Origin: Albula goreensis | Taxonomy: Eukaryota; Chordata; Actinopteri; Albuliformes; Albulidae | Reading direction: 5' to 3' | DNA: 64,000 nucleotides | Assembly: GCA_022829145.1 (NCBI GenBank) | Contig: CM040742.1 | Location: forward strand, 10,911,131 to 10,975,130 | Shown here: in pieces, positions 11,601 to 22,800 of the stretch | How positions within the stretch are numbered: position 1 is the first letter of the stretch | How the letters are laid out: every line of letters begins with the position of its first letter | Program-made: the position numbers and the translations under genes | Notes under the pieces: generated by a model | What the model was told of the DNA's origin: nothing | Seen by the model: the letters and a program-made list of their open reading frames with translations, nothing else | Database searches by the model: none

Positions 11601-14600
11601 TCTGGGGTCCTCGCTGTCGAACAGTTCCAGCAGCTGAGAAGACAGAATGCAGCGGGATGACAGACAAGCGCAGATGGATGCAGACAGGTGCAGATGGACA
11701 ACAGAGACACAAAGACATTATTAGATGTTCCACGTCTTTATCAATAAAGATTGCACAATGGATCAGGCAGACATGTTTTCTACTGCTAAGATTCAACTTA
11801 ATTCTGGCTCTCCCCTCCTCTCATTTTCCCTCCCTGTCTCCTCCTCTTTTACCTGCAGGACAAACTTCTGGTCCAGGTAGCGTTTGGCCATTGAAGGCTG
11901 AAAATCTGGGCTCTCCAGGAACCGCAGGAAAAACTCATACACCAGCTGAGAGGAGAGACACATACAGGCACACACATACACACGCAGGTAAGAAGATCTG
12001 TACATCAGAGAAAAGTAAGGAGGTGATTAGTGGGGGGCTTGTCTATATCTGTGCAGTGGGGAGCGGGGGGCATACCTGCAGGTGAGGCCAGGATGCCTCC
12101 AGTGTGGGCTCATCCTCCTCGGGGTCAAACTCGGGGTTCTCACTGGGCGGGAGAGTGCGGAATATGTTCACTGAGATCTACAAGGATAAGAGAGAGATAG
12201 GCCCTTAAACTCTACGCCCCTATGTCTCTCCTTTCCTCACTCTATTCTTCCTCTGTTCCTGTATCCCGTATTCTGTCTCCTCTTTTTGCACATCCCTTCT
12301 TCCTTCTCTCTCCTTCTGCTCCTCAAACCTCAAGCCCAGCTTTTAAATCTTTCTCTTAGGGACACCCTGGTGTCATCTTCGTCCTGTGCAAAGAACCCTG
12401 GAGTGGTCATCAACAACAGACTGTCACACTCCGAGAACATTGTGGCGGTGAGCCGGGCATGCAGGTTCTTCCTGTACAATATCTGGAGAATCTGCCCCTT
12501 TCTCACCACCTACTCTACTCAGCTTCTGGTCCAAGCAATGGTTCTGTCCCGCCTGGACTACTGCAACTCCCTTCTCGCTGGCCTTCTGGCATCCGCCATC
12601 AGACCCCTGCAGCTCATCCAGATTGCTGCAGCTCGTCTGATCTACAACCTCCCAAGACATTCTCAAGTCACCCCCCAGCTAACTGCCTGCCTGTTACCAC
12701 GTGCATCAAAGTTAAAACTTTGGTGCTAGCATACCAGGCTGTTAAGGGGACAGGTCTAGCTTATCTCCAGAAGATCATCAGACCTTACACCCCTGCCAGA
12801 CCCCTCTGCTCTGCCACCTCTGGATACCTGATGCCTCCCCGTCTCCACTCCTGCACTTCCAGGTCACGTCTGCTGTCTGTCCTGGCCCCCCGGTGGTGAA
12901 ATGACCTACCCTATCTGGAGATCAGAGCAGCAGAGACACTGGCCACCTTCAAGTGCAGACTGAAGACTCACCTCTTCAGGCTGCACCTCTCCCCACCCCT
13001 CCTTTGCTCGTAATGTTCACTGCACTTATCTGTACTTGTTCTTAGATGTCATTTGTTTTTAACCTAGGTTGTTGTTGTTAAGTTTTTCCTTACTAGATTC
13101 GTCTATGGGGGAGTCCTGATTTATTCTGTCACCTTTGGGTGGGACTTTACCCCTCTCCAGGGTTATCTTTGCACTTTTTGTACCATTCACATGCACTTTG
13201 CCTTGTAATTTGCACTGGATAAGAGCGTCTAACAAGTTCCTTTAATGTAATGTAATGTCACTATACCGGCTGTGCTGGCTCTAAATCTTTTTCTTATTTC
13301 ATTCTCCCTGCCTCCTCAGTTTTTTCGAGCTCTCTCTTTGCCTCCCATGATGCACCTGTCTCTCGAAATCTCTCTCTCCCTCCCTTCATCCCTCTGTCGC
13401 TCACTCTCACCATCTTGATGGCTTCTGGGTACAGGGGTTCAATGAGTACGCCCCGGCTGGTGGCCACGCCCTCCACCAGCTCATTGAGAGCAGCACGTTT
13501 GATCTCCTTGCCCTTCAGGTCGGCCACGCAGTCCAGGAAGTCGAACATCACGCAGCACTGCTGCAGCTTCTTACAGAACAGGTCGTGCAGCTCAGCTACA
13601 GGCACGTCTGCAGGGCGGGGCCACAGGCAGAGTCAGGGGACAGAGAGGGTGGGGTCAGATATGGAGAGGATGGGGTCAGGGGGTAGGGTCATGGCAGGGT
13701 ACGGAGGTCAGGTCATGACAGGGAAGAGATGGTGTCAGGGCAGAGAGGGGTGGAGACAAGCACAGTTTCATTTCAAAAAGAAGTAGTTCTGGTTGATTTC
13801 TGCCCAGATCTCCAGATAGGTCAAGTACTATGTGTGATAGTGCCAGGTTTATACCTCTCTGCTATAAGCCTGGTGAAAGCAGTGCAGTTCAGAGTGATAG
13901 TGCCAGGTTTATACCTCTCTACTATAAGCCTGGTGAAAGCAGTGCAGTTCAGAGTGGTAGTGCCAGGTTTATACCTCTCTACTATAAGCCTGGTGAAAGC
14001 AGTGCAGTTCAGAGTGGTAGTGCCAGGTTTATACTCTCCCTGCTATAAGCCTGGTGTTTAAAGCAGTGCAGTTCAGAGTGATAGTGCCAGGTTTATACCT
14101 CTCTGCTATAAGCCTGGTGAAAGCAGTGCAGTTCAGAGTGATAGTGCCAGGTTTATACCTCTCTACTATAAGCCTGGTGAAAGCAGTGCAGTTCAGAGTG
14201 ATAGTGCCAGGTTTATACCTCTCTACTATAAGCCTGGTGAAAGCAGTGCAGTTCAGAGTGATAGTGCCAGGTTTATACCTCTCTGCTATAAGCCTGGTGA
14301 AAACAGTGCAGTTCAGAGTGATAATGCCAGGTTTATACCTCTCTGCTATAAGCCTGGTGAAAACAGTGCAGTTCAGAGTGGTAGTGCCAGGTTTATACCT
14401 CTCTGCTATAAGCCTGGTGAAAGCAGTGCAGTTCAGAGTGATAGTGCCAGGTTTATACCTCTCTACTATAAGCCTGGTGAAAGCAGTGCAGTTCAGAGTG
14501 ATAGTGCCAGGTTTATACCTCTCTACTATAAGCCTGGAGAAAGCAGTGCAGTTCAGAGTGATAGTGCCAGGTTTATACCTCTCTACTATAAGCCTGGTGA

Positions 14601-15306
14601 AAGCAGTTCAGTTCAGAGTGATAGGGCCAGGTTTATACCTCTCTACTATAAGCCTGGTGAAAGCAGTGCAGTTCAGAGTGAAGGTGAGTCTAAGGAAACA
14701 CTGACTGAAACAAACTACAGTGAGAGGAGGCATGTGTCAGATAAATCACACTGCTGCAAACCGCTCTCTGAGAGGTTGTGTCTAAGCTGCCATGGCGATC
14801 GCTGCCATAATAAACGCAGTTCCCAGACAGAAAGGAGGATGCATCCTGACACCCTCTCCAGTTTAGCATTTTAGCTTATAGTAGATTAGGTTAGGATATG
14901 GCAGGAGAAAACCTGATTGCAGGTCAGCACTTCTGCTCTGAGACACCCTGTATTCATACATACAGGCCCAGATCACCTTGGTTATGAAACTGAAACCGAC
15001 TCAAACATGGGCTTTGGAGAAGACTGGGATAATATCACATGGCCACAGCAGCACAAGTACAGCACAGGTACAGCAGCAGTGGCAGTACACCGTCATGACC
15101 TGCAGGGGGCACTCTCACAGAAGCCAGAGACAGGCTGGGATCCTGTGCGCTCCTGCTCTCTGCTCTGCAGTCCAGACTCGCCCTCTCTCACAGCACCCAT
15201 CCTGTCTGACACACATTTGAATGCAGAGAGAGGGGGAGCAGCAGACGCCTGCTCCAGAGGCTGAATCTAAATTACGAGAGTGCGTGTGTGTGTGTGGTGT
15301 GTGTGT

Positions 15307-15343
<37 letters not shown>

Positions 15344-18300
15344 ATGCTGTCTGCCAAGACCTTGCCTCCACACCAAGATCTGCTGCCAGGAGCACAGATA
15401 CAAAATAACAGAATATGAGATTCAGGAGAGAACCAGCAGACCCAGGTATCAGAGACAAGATGCTTCTACCTGGCTACTCATACACTCAATCTATATGGCT
15501 GAGGGAGCACTGGGAAAACACACATTGCTTTTTTGGCATAGGCTCCCCAGAAGGTTATTCATGCTTTCAGATTTCTGAGGGTGGATTCGTTGGGCCCCGA
15601 AAAGTTTTACTGTCTACAATCAGTAGGTAAGAATCATCAGGGTTTTTAGGACTGAATAGTCGCTTTAAATTTAAGTCCTGCCTACATGAGGTTGTGATTG
15701 GTCAGGGGTCCTATCTGACCACTAGTTTCCTAGCAAAGGACATCCATAAAGTTGGGCAGTGGTATGTCACAACAGACACAGTACTTTGCCAGGTTCATAG
15801 TTATGATGTCATAGTTATGAGCCTTACAACTGCCTTAACAGGATGCAGACTGTGGGGCCCATCCACACACTGGAGCAGTGCCTTAACAGGATGCAGACCG
15901 TGGGGCCCATCCACACACTGGAGCAGTGCCTTAACAGGATGCAGACCGTGGGGCCCATCCACACACTGGAACAGTGCCTTAACAGGATGCAGACTGTGGG
16001 GCCCATCCACACACTGGAACAGTGCCTTAACAGGATGCAGACTGTGGGGCCCATCCACACACTGGAGCAGTGCCTTAACAGGATGCAGACCGTGGGGCCC
16101 ATCCACACACTGGAGCAGTGCCTTAACAGGATACACACTGTGGGGCCCATCCACACACTGGAGCAGAGCCTTAACAGGATCCAGACCGTGGGGCCCATCC
16201 ACACACTGGAGCAGTGCCATAACAGGGTGCAGACCGTGGGGCCCATCCACACACTGGAGCAGTGCCTTAACAGGATGCAGACTGTGGGGCCCATCCACAC
16301 ACTGGAGCAGTGCCTTAACAGGATGCAGACTGTGGGGCCCATCCACACACTGGAGCAGTGCCTTAACAGGATGCAGACTGTGGGGCCCATCCACACACTG
16401 GAGCAGTGCCTTAACAGGATGCAGACTGTGGGGCCCATCCACACACTGGAGCAGTGCCTTAACAGGATACACACTGTGGGGCCCATCCACACACTGGAGC
16501 AGTGCCTTAACAGGATACAGACTGTGGGGCCCATCCACACACTGGAGCAGTGCCTTAACAGGATACCACTGTGGGGCCCATCCACACACTGGGCAGTGCA
16601 GTACAGACTGTGGGGCCCATCCACACAAGCAGTGATAACAGGATACAGACTGTGGGGCCCATCCACACACTGGAGCAGTGCCATAACAGGGAGCAGACTG
16701 TGGGGTCCATCCACACACTGGAGTAGTGCCATAACAGGGAGCAGACTGTGGGGCCCATCCACACACTGGAGCAGAGCCTTAACAGGGTGCAGACCGTGGG
16801 GCCCATCCACACACTGGAGCAGTGCCATAACAGGGAGCAGACTGTGGGGTCCATCCACACACTGGAGTAGTGCATTAACAGGGTGCAGACCGTGGGGCCC
16901 ATCCACACACTGGAGCAGAGCCTTAACAGGGTGCAGACCGTGGGGCCCATCCACACACTGGAGCAGTGCCATAACAGGGAGCAGACTGTGGGGTCCATCC
17001 ACACACTGGAGTAGTGCATTAACAGGGTGCAGACCGTGGGGCCCATCCACACACTGGAGCAGTGCCATAACAGGGAGCAGACCGTGGGGCCCATCCACAC
17101 ACTGGAGCAGTGCCTTAACAGGATACAGACTGTGGGGCCCATCCACACACTGGAGCAGTGCCTTAACAGGGTGCAGACTGTGGGCCTCATCAGTGCTTCT
17201 CGGGACTCTTTTACCATATTATTATTGACACATGCCCTTTCAAAGGTAAATAGCTAGCAAGGGGGATAAGAGGGTAATTCTTGTGTTGTTATCAACAATA
17301 TATAATCCTACTCTGAACCAGCCATCACATACATTAACAATTATCGAGGATTTAAAGACAATAAAGCCTATAGGGCTTATTTCCATTGAGGTCCTCACAA
17401 GACCTCTATTGTGTGCTCCTAAATTTACCCCTATACTCCTAAGTTTGATGGTTTACTCGCACCAGTGCTACCACCGGAAAAAACATAAGCATACAGTCCT
17501 AAATGTGAACGCTGCCTCAACAAGTTGATGTCCATGATTACCTCCTGCTTTAAATTTGCTGTGTGTTTCATGTTTGTGCTCATATAAATTTCCCAATGAA
17601 AATGAATAAAATAAAATAAACTTGAAAGTCTGAGAGAGAGATGGAGGCAAATCTTCATTAAGGGATGACATCATCCCTCCCTGGAGCCCTCATCCATATA
17701 GCCCCTTCCCTCTCTTTTCTTCCTCTTCTCCCTTTTTTTTTCTCTCTCTCCTCATCCCTCACCTGCAGGTTATTCTGTTGGGGATGTCAGTTATATTTTT
17801 GGTTCCACCTCCACTGCATTCCAGAGCCCACAAAATGACGCACAGAGACACGAAAAAGCACACACATACACACACACACACACACAAACAGTCACACGAA
17901 AACACACAAATACATCAAACATACACACACACACACACAACAATGAATCTAAAATTTAAAAGAAGCAGTTTCACAAATTTGAGCAGAAATACCACTCGAC
18001 TAAATTGGAAAAGGATGAGCTTAGCTGTTTGTCATACAAACATCATAGTGCTCATGGTTCATTATATGGTTCATTATTAATTCTCTGGCAATATCTGCTC
18101 TGATAGACTCTCACCTGGGAGAACAGTTCAGATCCCCAGAATATACCAAAGCTTTGATTTCTGATTAATTATAATGTGCCTAATTAAACAAACTTCTCTC
18201 TTTCTTTCTCAGTCTCTGTTTTCCCTTCTCTCTCTCTCCTGGTTCTGAATCTGATTCTCCATCCTTTCACTCTGTCTTCTTCTGTCCTTCCCCCCCTCCT

Positions 18301-18388
18301 GTCTCCTCTCCCTCACTTCCCCCTCCTGGTGCCATTGCCCCATTAGCCTCAGAGTGAGGCATGAAACCCTACACCTGCTCCAGCTGTG

Positions 18389-18430
<42 letters not shown>

Positions 18431-18598
18431 TACACACACACCCACACAGAGTTACAACACACAAACACAGTTACAACACACACAGACAGTTACACACACA
18501 CACACACACACACACACAAACCTGCTCCAGTTGTGCTCTCTCTATTTTACACACACACCTGCTCCAGCTGTGCACTCAATTCAATTTCACAAACACAT

Positions 18599-18657
<59 letters not shown>

Positions 18658-20667
18658 AACCTGCTCCAGCTGTGTTCTCTCTCTCACACTCACACAAACA
18701 CACAGTTACAACACACACACACAAACCTGCTTCAGTTGTGCTCTCTCTCTCTCACCTGATCCAGCTATACATTTACATATACACACACACACACACAAAT
18801 ATGTTCTCATACATGCAGACACATACACAACTTCTCCAGTCATGCAAACATGCATGCACAGTTACACATGCACACACACCCACACATAGACAAGCGAGAT
18901 CCTAACACTCATATATAACAACAGCACACCACATACACACTAAGGTTGAGAGACTGTTTCAGGCTATCAAAGGCACACAGACTCAAACACAAACACACAC
19001 ACTGACACAAGCATAAGTGCTTTTGGTGCTGAGATCAGACCTTCTATTGGAATATGTGACTTTTTATACTTCTACAGCTACGAATGATCACTGGGAGCAA
19101 CTGAGAGCTCAAAATGGCAAAGGGGGATTTCAGATCCTTTCTGTGTTTACGTCTGTGTTTATTTAATGTGTTTTAAGAGGGGACAAAGATCACTTCAGTT
19201 CTACACCCAGAAACTGAACAAGCCACTGCTGTCATTCCTCCTGCTTTAACACTATGTCCTGGTCTGCTGATACATACACACTGAAGTAATTTTCTATGTT
19301 TATTGACTGTTTTATGGCACAATGCATGTCATTCTGGAATTTCAGTCTCAATATGGCATCCTCCACTGTTTGCCACCATGAGATGAGTTTGGCAAGCTCT
19401 GCACAGTCTGTGACTCTGTGACACGGGCACACACAGAATGAGAGTTCAGTTGGAGCCATGCGTTTATACAGGGCTATGGGAGTGAGAGGGCTTTCTGCTG
19501 AGCGTGGGGTAGTCAGCCCTGGTCAGAGAGATTAGCTTCAGGCTAACAGCTAAAAAAAGAGTGTCTCACACACAAACACACATAGAGTCACGAGGCCCCA
19601 GATGAAACAAAGTGTCATTGTGAGACAGACACGCTCACATGGGCAACACACACGCATGCATACATGCACATACACATTCAAAAACACACACCAACAACAC
19701 AACCTTCAGCTGTGTGCGCATGTGACAAACCTAGTTAAATGGTGTCCCTGGAATCTGCTCAATGCACTTCATTTCCAAATAAATTTCCCTGTCCTGCTAC
19801 AAACTTCATTACAGTACATTGCTCATACTAGCCTGTCTGTATAAGTACATACAATTGTGTGATTATGAGACCAAAAGCAACTCCCGCAAAGGCCAGCAGC
19901 ACCATGTTACAGTATAGTGGTGTTGCTGGACAGAGTGAGTGAACATGCAGCTCCCACAGAGACGGGCAGGCAGTTAAAGCAGCATATTATCCTCTCCACA
20001 GCTGCCACATGTGGGGACAACCATGGCCCAAACTGAGATAATACATGCCTGAAGGCCCGGTGACTGTCACGCCCAATCACAGAGCACCGGACGCTACACA
20101 TCACGTGATTGGCTAAGGAGGGTAATAAGCCACCCTGCACACTGTGATTAGGGGAGGCGCCGGGCCTTAAACACACGACTGTCAGTGTTAACACACACAT
20201 ACGGATGAGCACCTGTCACACAGCTGGAGACAGAGGCACAGTCAGTGTAAAATTTCACTTAGCACTTAATACTTACTGCTGCTAACTGCTCTGCTGCTAG
20301 CTGTTAACCATGCTATTTGCGCTTGGAGCAGGAGTTCAGCTCATACAGTGACAACGAAGCACATGGAAACTGAATGAATGTGAATAAAAATAAGGCTGAA
20401 CACAGATGCTTGGGGAAATTTAGATCACAAAAAGGTTTGAGTGGACTCGTGGATAGAGTGTGGTGCGAAGAAGTGTGCGATTAGTGTCACAGGAGTGTGT
20501 GTGTGGTACTTTCCACCGGTCCTCAAATTTATATGATTACCTGTGATTTACCTGCAATCACAGATAATCATACCTGCTCAGGTGAAGGCTTTCATCATGT
20601 GATTAGGAGTTTGAGTAAAATGAAAACCAGGAAGATATATAATCTATATGTAGGACACATCTCACAT

Positions 20668-20702
<35 letters not shown>

Positions 20703-22477
20703 GCACACAAACTTTGTGTTACACATCCATCTTGCTAGACAATATGGAACCAATTGCAGGTCAAACTCTTTAATGAGACATATAATGACAGGATATCTGT
20801 GTGCCACACAAACACTCATCAAACCATGACAGAACGCATTTTGCAATTTCTCTCTCAGTGCTTCATGCAATGAAAATGTTGAAAATAAAATGAAACTTTT
20901 TCTGCCCACATGTGGTTAAGTAGGTTATTTTAGGGTGGGGTGTAGATTTGGTATGGAAAGATAATGAAGTCACATGAAGAATGTTGACGCTCCACTGATC
21001 GATTCAGGATTAGCATCACATGTTAGCCTCCCTTCAGGGTGTTTGCTGCCAACGAGTCCCATCTGTCCAGCTCATGACTCCCAATGTAACGATGTGCCAG
21101 ACTTATTTGGCTCTTTGAAGTGGTGTAATTCCCAGGGGTGTGCTCTGCTAATGAACCCACGGCATAATCTCACAACAGAAGCGGGTGCGTGAAGTGATAA
21201 AACTCTCGAAGATAGCGACATCAAGCATCTGAAATCAGTGGGCAACCACTGGACTGCATAAAACACAGCAGAGAAAAGTTCAAGACCCAGACACTCAGCT
21301 GCTCAGTTCAAGCTAAGGGCCGGCAGGTGAGCCTACCTACCGACAGAGATCGTCAACATTCTAAAGTCCAACAAGAAATATGCCTCAAACTTAACCCATC
21401 GCCTAGGATAGGGGTGGCTAACCCTGCTTATGGGGGCCCACTGGGTCCTCTGCTTTCATCTGTCACTCATCAGCTAACTTACTGACTAAAGCAGCTGACC
21501 ACACGTTTTACATGCCTCATCTGGTTCCTTGGGTATCGCCTGGTGTTTGTTTTCTTGGGCTTAAAACAAAAACCAGCCACACCACATAGATCTCCAGGAG
21601 CAGGGTTGTCAACCCTTGCCCAAGAACTTTCAGAGAAGAGCCAGTAAAAAGGAATTGTCCATTCGCCAATTTGTCCATTCAGAAGTTCCCTAAGCAGTGA
21701 TGTGACAACAACAACTCAAACCCAAGTCTTGATCTTAACCAAGGGGTAAAATACGGACAAAACTGACTTCAAGTCAGCCCTTATGGGCAACTTCCACATA
21801 CACCCATTGTCATGTTGGTACGTTGGCCAAGTTTTGGTGTGGTTTTGACTGGACATTGTGCTGTTTTTGTTGTAGACCTGACAACCGCGGCGCCAGGGTG
21901 CAGGAGATAAGTTGGCTTTGGCTGCCCAAGGCTCCAGTTTCCACCCTGCCCCTGCTTGGAAATGAATGAGTAAATGAATCAGACTGCTCCCAGTGGACAG
22001 CTACATCTCTCAGCACAAGCCTGTACCGGAGACTGACCCGCAATAAAACTATACTGTGATTTAAAATGAAATAAGTAAATCACCTGTGTGACTGTAATTT
22101 TCTCCGTTTGTGTATTAAAACCACTAAGCACTTTTTATGAGGGTAGAGGCCTAAGGAGCATTGGTGATCATCAAAGCATACTAAACAAACATTGACAGCT
22201 GAGGGAAAACGGTGATAAAACATAAACGATATGAATGATACCAGCTCTTCACTCCTCGGTGACATTAGGATGAGGAGAGCTCACCTTTCAGCAGCGGCAG
22301 CGGCGTAAGCTCCACCTGAGAACTCTGGTAGCGGAACTGAGAGGAGCTGTGGGACCGGCGCTGGCGGGCTCGGCGCATCGACCTCCGGGGGAACCCGTCC
22401 ACCTTCTCCGCGCTCGGCACAGAGAAGCCCGTGGTCGGTGAGGAAGGGCTGGACGGGGGCAGTTTCGTGGTCTCCAT
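3579..22477 (-). CDS. ppp2r5b: Protein phosphatase 2A regulatory subunit B56-beta
   Basis: Regulatory B' subunit that directs the PP2A core enzyme to substrates carrying LxxIxE motifs. Thirteen coding exons on the minus strand: 22285-22477, 13411-13607, 12076-12177, 11853-11945, 11503-11633, 10594-10653, 8016-8124, 5762-5815, 5351-5401, 4801-4920, 4440-4567, 3877-3978, 3579-3777. They sum to 1539 bases, 512 residues plus stop, with phase kept throughout; human B56-beta is about 497 residues. The start METTKLPP has a good Kozak context (GCAGCCATGG). A Ser/Pro-rich, basic N-terminus leads into the B56 HEAT-like domain from about residue 65. HRVY near residues 216-219 matches the family's substrate-motif groove, and [12 protein letters not shown] is typical. 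The tail ends in PTPTPGPTP-type repeats and differs from mammals. The paralogue choice (beta) rests on the N-terminus [20 protein letters not shown] and on the C-terminal LWRGLEEL. The intron between 4801 and 4567 starts with GC instead of GT. Other introns are GT-AG. Confidence 0.95.
4945..5135. repeat. 22-bp tandem repeat in ppp2r5b intron 9
   Basis: Units of the type CCCACTCCACACACCGACCA, with single-base variants, repeat about nine times. The array sits just upstream (in the gene's direction) of the 4801-4920 exon. No G-rich or coding function seen. Confidence 0.85.
5641..5680. repeat. (GATT)10 microsatellite
   Basis: Tetranucleotide run in ppp2r5b intron 8, about 80 bases from the 5762-5815 exon. 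Confidence 0.95.
8128..8530. repeat. 400-bp polypurine (GGGAGA)n tract next to exon 7
   Basis: Almost pure G/A on the plus strand, made of variants of GAGAGGGAG. On the ppp2r5b strand it is a C/T tract directly against the acceptor of the 8016-8124 exon (ends CTCTCTCGGCAG), so it doubles as an oversized polypyrimidine tract. Confidence 0.9.
9325..9490. repeat. Copy of an unnamed interspersed repeat
   Basis: Matches, with divergence, the stretch at 42635-42800: both begin CATGTGACTCCT, then share a gapped block with CTGCCTCTG followed by GGAGGAA. Non-coding. Family not recognised. Confidence 0.45.
9540..10460. repeat. Long pyrimidine-rich low-complexity stretch in ppp2r5b intron 6
   Basis: C/T-rich on the plus strand over about 0.9 kb, with CTCTCT and CCTCC runs and some interruptions. 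It lies in the same intron as the purine tract at 8128-8530 and is partly complementary in composition. Confidence 0.7.
10708..11299. repeat. 44-bp minisatellite in ppp2r5b intron 5, about 13 copies
   Basis: Unit of the type GAGCTGGAACCAGGCTGGCT followed by CATTATACCCCCTTCCCCAC and TGTA, with small length and base variants. Open frames through it are by-products of the repeat. Confidence 0.95.
12320..13259 (+). mobile_element. 5'-truncated L2/CR1-clade LINE, C-terminal reverse transcriptase part
   Basis: Reading on the plus strand, opposite to ppp2r5b, the translation has [20 protein letters not shown] and [20 protein letters not shown], hallmarks of the RT C-terminal part of fish L2-type LINEs. 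A frameshift near 12690 leads to [16 protein letters not shown] and [11 protein letters not shown] in another frame, followed by an in-frame TGA. The 3' end, CTGGATAAGAGCGTCTAACA then TAATGTAATGT, is the usual L2 tail with short repeats. Only the last roughly 0.94 kb is present, so it is dead. It sits in ppp2r5b intron 2. Confidence 0.85.
13836..14682. repeat. 60-bp minisatellite in ppp2r5b intron 1, about 14 copies
   Basis: Unit of the type GTGCCAGGTTTATACCTCTC, TACTATAAGCCTGGTGAAAG, CAGTGCAGTTCAGAGTGATA. Copies differ at a few sites and one, near 14040, carries a small insertion. Because 60 is a multiple of 3, a 216-residue frame crosses it; I regard that as chance. The same unit occurs at 36358-36488. 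Confidence 0.97.
15285..15341. repeat. (TG)n microsatellite, interrupted
   Basis: TG dinucleotides with two GG interruptions, in ppp2r5b intron 1. Confidence 0.9.
15830..17187. repeat. 48-bp minisatellite in ppp2r5b intron 1, about 28 copies
   Basis: Unit of the type GTGCCTTAACAGGATGCAGA, CTGTGGGGCCCATCCACACA, CTGGAGCA. A second unit type (CATAACAGGGAGCAGACTG) dominates after 16670 and alternates with GGGTGCAGACCG units. The length is a multiple of 3, which leaves several overlapping frames of 220-461 residues open on both strands. None has a start context or splice partner, so I call it non-coding. Confidence 0.97.
18390..18800. repeat. Compound (CT)n/(CA)n microsatellite field
   Basis: Alternating CT and CA runs (main CA block 18609-18653), separated by repeated CCTGCTCCAGCTGTG phrases that form an irregular tandem pattern. 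In ppp2r5b intron 1. Confidence 0.9.
20054..20167. repeat. Small inverted repeat in ppp2r5b intron 1
   Basis: GGCCCGGTGACTGTCACGCC at the left and, on the other strand, GGCCCGGCGCCTCCCCTAAT at the right, both running into AATCACA. About 110 bases; possible fold-back element. Confidence 0.35.
20670..20699. repeat. (CA)15 microsatellite
   Basis: Uninterrupted CA run in ppp2r5b intron 1. Confidence 0.95.
21412..21622. mobile_element. Short fold-back MITE
   Basis: Left end GGGGTGGCTAACCCTGCT; right end on the other strand GGGTTGACAACCCTGCTCC. About 210 bases, non-coding, in ppp2r5b intron 1. Ends resemble those of the elements at 31.8 and 32.4 kb. Confidence 0.45.
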
Positions 22478-22800
22478 GGCTGCAGCTGGCGCGGCACGCG
22501 CAGGCGGGGGTGACGTTTCGGGGGTGCGTTTGGGGCAGGATGGGTGGGAGGAGTTCTTGCTTTAATTATATTCAAGGTGTCAACAACATTAAAATAAACT
22601 ACAATGTGTAATCGTTTCCCACGGAAGAATTTAATTTGGATTTAGGATAAGATTACGGATGGACGCGAAAAATAACCACGGAGCAATGTACCGAGAGGGA
22701 CGTTAGGCTCCACGAGCTGCAGCAGGAAGGGTAAGATAATTAAGAAGGAGGAAAATACGCGATCCCTTCAAAGTTTTCGTTTCAACAAAAAACAATCATT
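22478..22800 (-). promoter_or_regulatory. ppp2r5b: Putative ppp2r5b promoter and 5' UTR
   Basis: Directly upstream of the ppp2r5b start, the sequence is GC-rich with several CpG and holds TGACGT (22511-22516), a CRE-like site. No upstream splice acceptor is needed to explain the start. Transcription start not determined; further non-coding exons in the CpG-rich stretch up to about 24.0 kb cannot be excluded. Confidence 0.4.

Noticed and set aside
14054-14704. A 216-codon repetitive frame
   Set aside because: A by-product of the 60-bp minisatellite, whose length is a multiple of three.
15824-17228. Open frames up to 461 codons on both strands
   Set aside because: They are the 48-bp minisatellite read in different phases, lie inside a ppp2r5b intron, and have no splice or start support.
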